Shown in pieces: positions 62,701 through 64,000 of a DNA stretch of 64,000 nucleotides. The DNA lies in assembly GCA_026874595.1 (NCBI GenBank), contig CM049308.1:11993501-12057500 (forward strand), given 5' to 3'. The translations under genes and the position numbers were made by a program. Source of the DNA: Sipunculus nudus. Taxonomy: Eukaryota > Annelida > Sipuncula > Golfingiida > Sipunculidae. The notes below the pieces were generated by a model. It saw only the letters and a program-made list of their open reading frames with translations. It was not told the origin of the DNA and did not search any database. Numbering within the stretch: position 1 is the stretch's first letter; every line of letters begins with the position of its first letter.

Positions 62701-63512
62701 TTAAGCCCAGTTGCGGGCCTAAATACCATTGTGACAATTGTGACGTCATAATGGTTACCATAGTGACACACAGGTGCCCCCGGGCTTAAGTCACCTACAT
62801 GACTTAAGTCACCTTATTGCAACACACCCCTGAGCTTGAAAAGGCTTTCAGCATGAACAAGATATTTATCTGCCTCAGAGTTGGGTTGTCACTAGGGTTC
62901 AACATGATGTCTGTTATGTCTCTTGTGATGAAATTAGTGTTGACCAGAGTGAGAAATGTAAATATTGATTAATGGTCTGATGTTTGTGATTGATTATTGA
63001 TAGAGTTGATTCTCAGGTAAAATATTTATATTGATTGTTAATAAGGGAAAAGTATACAGTTTGTATAGATTTCCCTACCTGATTATGAAGATGTATTTTT
63101 GAATATAATTTTTCTCAGAGCTATTGATAATAGAATTTATTCTTGTCAGAGCCACCAATAATCATATTGATTATCATCACAGCCATTGGTAATAATACTG
63201 GTCTTCTTGCCTCAATCAACATATAAATTTCTCTGTATGTTGTGCCATTTCTAATGAGGTTATTTTGTCATGATTACATTTGATCTGTGCAAGCATCACT
63301 TGGTTATTACAATAACCAGAGCAGGAGGACTGCAACATGTTCATTATGCAAGCAGTGTTTAACTTTATCATTATTGCATATAATTTCAGCTGATGAAAAT
63401 GATGAGCTCCACCGACACTCCCCTCAACACTGTGTCCCTGCTACAAGAAAAACAGAAGATAGAAAAATCACCGTACATTCTACTTAGTGGCAGCAAATCA
63501 TTTACGTCGTAA
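33760..63512 (+). CDS. SART1: SART1/Snu66 tri-snRNP protein, 18 coding exons, complete
   Basis: This is a nuclear component of the U4/U6.U5 tri-snRNP, needed for its joining to the pre-spliceosome. Exons: 33760-33973, 40017-40077, 40466-40524, 47804-47933, 48418-48520, 49795-49875, 50822-50918, 51823-51965, 52621-52767, 53520-53579, 54814-54998, 55640-55782, 56298-56605, 57498-57605, 59270-59351, 59952-60045, 61689-61917, 63390-63512. All are GT-AG with chained phases: 2367 nt, 788 residues, against about 800 in human. Residues 1-71 are Lys/Arg/Ser-rich ([12 protein letters not shown]). A HIND motif for Hub1/UBL5 is at 83-104 ([20 protein letters not shown]). Conserved blocks follow: [54 protein letters not shown], and [18 protein letters not shown] near the C-terminus. 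An in-frame TGA at 33718 lies upstream of the chosen ATG. Confidence 0.97.
34420..34780. mobile_element. Partial relative of the 51.3-kb fold-back element
   Basis: TCGAATTTATATTACTCCC, CATTGACCGA-TC-AATGACATTA and then GAGCTGTCACTCAAAATGAA with ATGATTGGCTCCGTG match, in order, the left arm and the core of 51310-51653. The right arm was not found. Confidence 0.5.
35155..35370. repeat. GAATTC-containing imperfect repeats
   Basis: Variants of GGAATTCTCATT with TTCCCAGGAA or CCTAGGAA spacers alternate about five times, partly in inverse. No function is apparent. Confidence 0.6.
36039..37312 (+). mobile_element. Helentron-like element A (CTAG 3' end)
   Basis: The 5' end TGTATCCGCCAAAAC folds with TTTTGCGGATAC. 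A (CCG)n tract follows at 36082-36097. The 5' motif returns inverted as GGCGGATACAC near the 3' end, then the stem GTAGTTG/TGACTAC, CCGTATT and CTAG with T after it. The inside has diverged ~280-bp units carrying GGTGGCGCCACC (36345, 36446, 36595). No ORF. Confidence 0.85.
37588..39590 (+). mobile_element. Helentron-like element B with 280-bp array (CTAG 3' end)
   Basis: Same family as the element at 36039: 5' TGTATCCGTCAAAAC hairpin, (CCG)n, inverted GGCGGATACAT near the end, the perfect stem GTAGTCG-CTTGT-CGACTAC, CCGTATT, CTAG|T. Its array shows TGCAACCATG at 37911, 38184, 38464 and 38744 (273 and 280 bp steps). Most units carry two GGTGGCGCCACC palindromes. The small ORFs repeat with the units and are not genes. 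Confidence 0.88.
40017..40077 (+). CDS. SART1: SART1 exon 2, start of HIND motif
   Basis: 61 nt, residues 72-92. A Gly/Ser-rich linker, then DISLTLEET, the first half of the Hub1-interaction (HIND) motif. The donor is GTAAGT. Confidence 0.95.
40078..40465 (+). other. SART1 intron 2
   Basis: 388 nt of plain AT-rich intron. It splits the HIND motif between its acidic and LRxKLGLKPL halves. Confidence 0.85.
40466..40524 (+). CDS. SART1: SART1 exon 3, end of HIND motif
   Basis: 59 nt, residues 92-112: [14 protein letters not shown], the helix of the HIND motif that docks on Hub1/UBL5. The acceptor is TTTTCAG and the donor GTATGT. Confidence 0.95.
40607..41058. mobile_element. piggyBac-like MITE, TTAA target
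   Basis: Exact TTAA at both flanks (40603-40606, 41059-41062). The ends are inverted repeats AGGGGCCCAATCACCTAT and, reverse-complemented, AGGTGCCCATTCACCTACC. Inserted in the 5' part of the family H element. The reading frame across it is not transposase-like. Confidence 0.88.
41094..46482 (+). mobile_element. Large Helentron-like element E, right copy, interrupted by C
   Basis: The 5' end is TTAGCTCAGCTGAC-TATAA-GTCATCTGAGCT (hairpin). Near the 3' end CAGCTGAGCG returns inverted, then GACC-CATA-GGTC and CCTTGTT. Internal repeats contain GTTATGGGCCCAAACATAATGCA at 41461, 42133 and 43784. It is the inverted partner of 22534-27633 and contains element C (44644-45849). It lies in the family H element. 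No transposition gene is visible. Confidence 0.87.
44644..45849 (+). mobile_element. Helentron-like element C nested in E (CTAG 3' end)
   Basis: The empty site survives at 25840-25855 in the left E copy, so the borders are exact, with insertion between two Ts and no duplication. The 5' end is TGTATCGCCAGAC-ATA-GTCTGGAGATAC; the 3' end has TGTCTGGCGATAC inverted, the stem GGCACC-AGC-GGTGCC, 9 nt and CTAG. GGTGGCGCCACC lies at 45290. The internal units repeat CTTGACAGTAC...GCAT-A-AAGTCAAA text. Confidence 0.92.
47018..47454. mobile_element. MITE with CCAGGGTT ends, inserted in family H
   Basis: The ends are CCAGGGTTTGCACTTG and, reverse-complemented, CCAGGGTTCACAGGTTG. Inside, ACCTGGGTAAAACC-type text repeats in both orientations. 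hAT-like ends, but no clear 8-bp duplication. Confidence 0.75.
47804..47933 (+). CDS. SART1: SART1 exon 4
   Basis: 130 nt, residues 112-155. [32 protein letters not shown] matches the family's coiled-coil-like basic helix (split here for length: [21 protein letters not shown]). The GTCAGG donor is preferred because phase 2 fits exon 5; reading on gives a stop 174 nt later. Confidence 0.93.
47934..48417 (+). other. SART1 intron 4
   Basis: 484 nt, no recognisable feature apart from the splice sites. Confidence 0.8.
48418..48520 (+). CDS. SART1: SART1 exon 5
   Basis: 103 nt, residues 155-189: [19 protein letters not shown], then a Gln/Glu/Arg helix. It aligns with the family's W-I-E/K-R-S region. 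Confidence 0.93.
48521..49794 (+). other. SART1 intron 5
   Basis: 1.27 kb, AT-rich, nothing recognised. Confidence 0.7.
49795..49875 (+). CDS. SART1: SART1 exon 6
   Basis: 81 nt, residues 190-216: [20 protein letters not shown], one of the best conserved SART1 blocks. Acceptor CTGCTAG, donor GTAAGT. Confidence 0.97.
49876..50821 (+). other. SART1 intron 6
   Basis: 0.95 kb, AT-rich, nothing recognised. Confidence 0.7.
50822..50918 (+). CDS. SART1: SART1 exon 7
   Basis: 97 nt, residues 217-249: [18 protein letters not shown] then [12 protein letters not shown]. Matches the family's SARDLxGLxVEH...LTLxDKGVL region. Confidence 0.97.
50919..51822 (+). other. SART1 intron 7
   Basis: 0.9 kb, mostly the fold-back element at 51310-51653. 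Confidence 0.7.
51310..51653. mobile_element. Fold-back MITE with ~70-bp inverted arms
   Basis: Left arm ACTCTCATTAAATACAAGG...TTTTGCTCCCTCTG...TTCATCGACCTCTGATGA is matched in inverse by the right arm TTAGAGGTCGATGAAG...TAGAGGGATCAAAATTC...TTTAATGAGAGT. The core (GAGCTGTCACTCAAAAGG, AACATTGGCTCTGTG) recurs near 21370 and 34690, so it is a repeat family. Confidence 0.85.
51823..51965 (+). CDS. SART1: SART1 exon 8
   Basis: 143 nt, residues 249-296: [20 protein letters not shown], then [19 protein letters not shown]. The KKKPDY motif is a family signature. Confidence 0.97.
51966..52620 (+). other. SART1 intron 8
   Basis: 655 nt, AT-rich, nothing recognised. Confidence 0.75.
52621..52767 (+). 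CDS. SART1: SART1 exon 9
   Basis: 147 nt, residues 297-345: [20 protein letters not shown], then a charged helix ending in REIRQQG. Corresponds to the family's SILSKYDEE block. Confidence 0.95.
52768..53519 (+). other. SART1 intron 9
   Basis: 752 nt, AT-rich, nothing recognised; strong polypyrimidine tract before CAG. Confidence 0.75.
53520..53579 (+). CDS. SART1: SART1 exon 10
   Basis: 60 nt, residues 346-365: [19 protein letters not shown], matching the family's LASEYLTPEEM segment. Phase 0 on both sides. Confidence 0.95.
53580..54079 (+). other. SART1 intron 10, unique part
   Basis: A (TA)n run of about 19 repeats at 53710-53748, otherwise plain sequence. The rest of the intron is the 34-bp array. 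Confidence 0.85.
54080..54813 (+). repeat. 22 x 34-bp array containing the exon 11 3' splice site
   Basis: Units begin GCTGTGATG at 54080, 54114 and every 34 bp to 54794, with no length change. The unit reads GCTGTGATGTTATATTTCAG followed by GCCAGGTTTACTAT or a close variant. The AG is kept in 21 of 22 units (unit 1 has TTTCAAGCCC; one unit has TTTTAG). The AG of the last unit (54812-54813) is the true acceptor, as exon 11 must start at 54814 to stay in frame. TTTACTAT, about 20-25 nt before each AG, could serve as branch point. Confidence 0.97.
54814..54998 (+). CDS. SART1: SART1 exon 11
   Basis: 185 nt, residues 366-427: [19 protein letters not shown], the most basic block of SART1, then [19 protein letters not shown]. 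Both its acceptor and its donor lie in repeated DNA. The first bases GCCAG equal the start of the array units. Confidence 0.95.
54999..55639 (+). other. SART1 intron 11 with echoes of exon 11's end
   Basis: Between about 55085 and 55380 there are degenerate copies of the exon's last bases and donor: ATGTAAGTAG at 55127 and 55271, each followed by ACTTTGACCTCCA, and CCTTGAAATGGCTGAAGTGA at 55351 (exon: CCTTGAAATGGCTAAAATGA). Two copies have a perfect GTAAGT. Short (AAT)n precedes them. Confidence 0.75.
55640..55782 (+). CDS. SART1: SART1 exon 12
   Basis: 143 nt, residues 427-475. Acidic, poorly conserved linker. It contains VKQE (445-448), a possible SUMO site. Confidence 0.92.
55783..56297 (+). 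other. SART1 intron 12
   Basis: 515 nt, nothing recognised. Confidence 0.75.
56298..56605 (+). CDS. SART1: SART1 exon 13
   Basis: 308 nt, residues 475-577. Acidic start ([11 protein letters not shown]), then [18 protein letters not shown] and AGNRDEE, highly conserved in the family. The donor GTTTGT is a less usual one; the joined DMM-DLEKEL agrees with the family's LMDFERDE. Confidence 0.96.
56606..57497 (+). other. SART1 intron 13
   Basis: 0.9 kb, AT-rich, nothing recognised. Confidence 0.7.
57498..57605 (+). CDS. SART1: SART1 exon 14
   Basis: 108 nt, residues 578-613: a Glu/Lys-rich helix ([17 protein letters not shown]), then GWTEVEID, matching the family's IGWSTVNLD. Confidence 0.95.
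57606..59269 (+). other. SART1 intron 14
   Basis: 1.66 kb. Holds a D-like element remnant (57818-58015: TAGCCCCCGCTTCC hairpin start and an inverted match to the element D middle) and a family H element (58351-58874). Confidence 0.65.
58351..58874 (+). mobile_element. Family H Helentron-like element
   Basis: Starts near GTAATATGGTATACCCAG, then GTCTGTCCGTTAACTTTTAG, several ~110-bp units (TTAATGAGGTCAGAGGTCACCAG-like, diverged), and ends TATTATGCATC...GTGGTGTTCTTGT. Confidence 0.7.
59270..59351 (+). CDS. SART1: SART1 exon 15
   Basis: 82 nt, residues 614-641: [19 protein letters not shown], the family's LDEEPIVNRGLAAALLL block. Confidence 0.97.
59352..59951 (+). other. SART1 intron 15
   Basis: 600 nt, nothing recognised. 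Confidence 0.75.
59952..60045 (+). CDS. SART1: SART1 exon 16
   Basis: 94 nt, residues 641-672: [16 protein letters not shown]...YTIEDKRYE, matching the VKAPNK...YCIEDK region of the family. Confidence 0.95.
60046..61688 (+). other. SART1 intron 16
   Basis: 1.64 kb, nothing firmly recognised. Confidence 0.65.
61689..61917 (+). CDS. SART1: SART1 exon 17, conserved C-terminal block
   Basis: 229 nt, residues 672-748: [19 protein letters not shown], then [18 protein letters not shown] and [13 protein letters not shown]. Near-identical in all SART1 proteins. Confidence 0.98.
62010..62541 (+). mobile_element. Family H Helentron-like element, least disrupted copy
   Basis: TATAATAGGACTTATACC start, GTCCATCTGTCCGTTAAC, ~110-bp units with AATGAGGTCAGAGGTCACCA, and an end with GTATTATGCACC...TTTTGCGGTGCTCTTGTT. 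This copy serves as reference for the broken copy in intron 3. Confidence 0.75.
62671..62830. mobile_element. Palindromic MITE
   Basis: The ends GGGGCCTGTTGCAATAA and, reverse-complemented, GGGGTGTGTTGCAATAA form inverted repeats. Inside, ACTTAAGCCC and GGGCTTAAGT pair as well, so the 160-bp element folds along most of its length. Confidence 0.88.
63390..63512 (+). CDS. SART1: SART1 exon 18 with stop codon
   Basis: 123 nt, residues 749-788 and TAA at 63510. [19 protein letters not shown], then [11 protein letters not shown], the conserved SART1 C-terminus. Confidence 0.97.
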   Translation: MMKMMSSTDTPLNTVSLLQEKQKIEKSPYILLSGSKSFTS

Positions 63513-63571
63513 GTTGTTTCACATTCCGTAATTACCATGAAACTCGTTGAAAGTTATATAGTAAAAATTAA

Positions 63572-63577
63572 AATAAA
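63572..63577 (+). terminator. Polyadenylation signal AATAAA
   Basis: AATAAA 60 nt after the SART1 stop, followed by a GTGTTT-type U/GU-rich stretch. It would give a very short 3' UTR; later signals outside the window cannot be excluded. Confidence 0.6.
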
Positions 63578-64000
63578 GTGTTTAAACAAAAGAAAAGAAC
63601 TTAGTAGATGTGTTCTTTTAAAAAACAGGAGATAATTTATGCTTGCTTGCAGATTTTGCTGAAAAATATTCAGGGTATTTTGTTTTATCTCTAGTCTTTA
63701 AATCAAGTTGAAATGTAAAAATAAGTGCTTGGCTAACTCTAAACAATGAACTGTTAAAATTGGCTTTTGCTTTTCAATTGACTTTCTGGTTTGCTTTAAA
63801 AATGGTTGATTTTGAAACCATTTAGGCTGATAATTCAGCATTAGACTTAAAGTTAAATGGAAAATTATTTGTCTCATAATCTGCTCAACGCTAATACAAA
63901 TTTTGTGACAGTTTAACGTAGAATCCTTGAGTGAAACTGCTCATTTGTTAGCTTAATGTTGATAATTGTTGGAACAATGGACTTATTCAGCAATATTTTT
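63578..64000. other. Downstream of SART1
   Basis: AT-rich, no coding region or repeat recognised. Confidence 0.6.

Larger units (their letters stand above)
61918..63389 (+). other. SART1 intron 17
   Basis: 1.47 kb with a family H element (62010-62541), a palindromic MITE (62671-62830) and plain AT-rich sequence. Confidence 0.7.

Overview
The window is a piece of animal nuclear genome, AT-rich, with long introns and dense repeats. The gene models look lophotrochozoan. The many small elements carrying internal tandem repeats resemble those known from bivalve molluscs, so a bivalve is the best guess; no sequence search was possible. There is no rRNA, tRNA, CRISPR or prokaryotic-style gene.

Two conserved genes lie head to head. 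On the minus strand (20488 down to 1, running off the left edge) is a KNL2/M18BP1-type centromere protein. I could chain nine coding exons with matching splice phases. They encode a SANTA domain split over three exons and, further on, a CENP-C-like motif. The last visible exon holds a 69-bp coding tandem repeat. On the plus strand (33760 to 63512) is a complete 18-exon gene for SART1/Snu66, the U4/U6.U5 tri-snRNP protein, 788 codons long. It has an RS-like N-terminus, a Hub1/UBL5-binding HIND motif and the conserved C-terminal blocks.

Most of the rest is non-autonomous mobile DNA. At least seven element families share a Helitron2/Helentron-like layout: a 5' hairpin whose arm returns as an inverted repeat just before a 3' hairpin, then CTAG or CTTGT, with insertion between two Ts and no target duplication. 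Two insertions are proven by empty sites, because two inverted copies of a larger element (22.5-27.6 kb and 41.1-46.5 kb) each show the other's uninterrupted target. SART1 intron 3 is almost wholly a nest of five elements. hAT-like and piggyBac-like MITEs and fold-back elements are also present.

The most striking signal is around SART1 exon 11. Its 3' splice site is the last member of an exact 22 x 34 bp array in which each unit carries a branch-point-like and acceptor-like sequence. Downstream, intron 11 holds degenerate copies of the exon's own end and donor. Every decoy acceptor would bring in a TGA within seven codons, so the locus could work as a productive/unproductive splicing switch in a gene that itself encodes a splicing factor. 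Other notable signals are a hammerhead-ribozyme-like fold at 31203-31250 and a palindrome (GGTGGCGCCACC) shared by otherwise different element families that matches the CTCF core on both strands.
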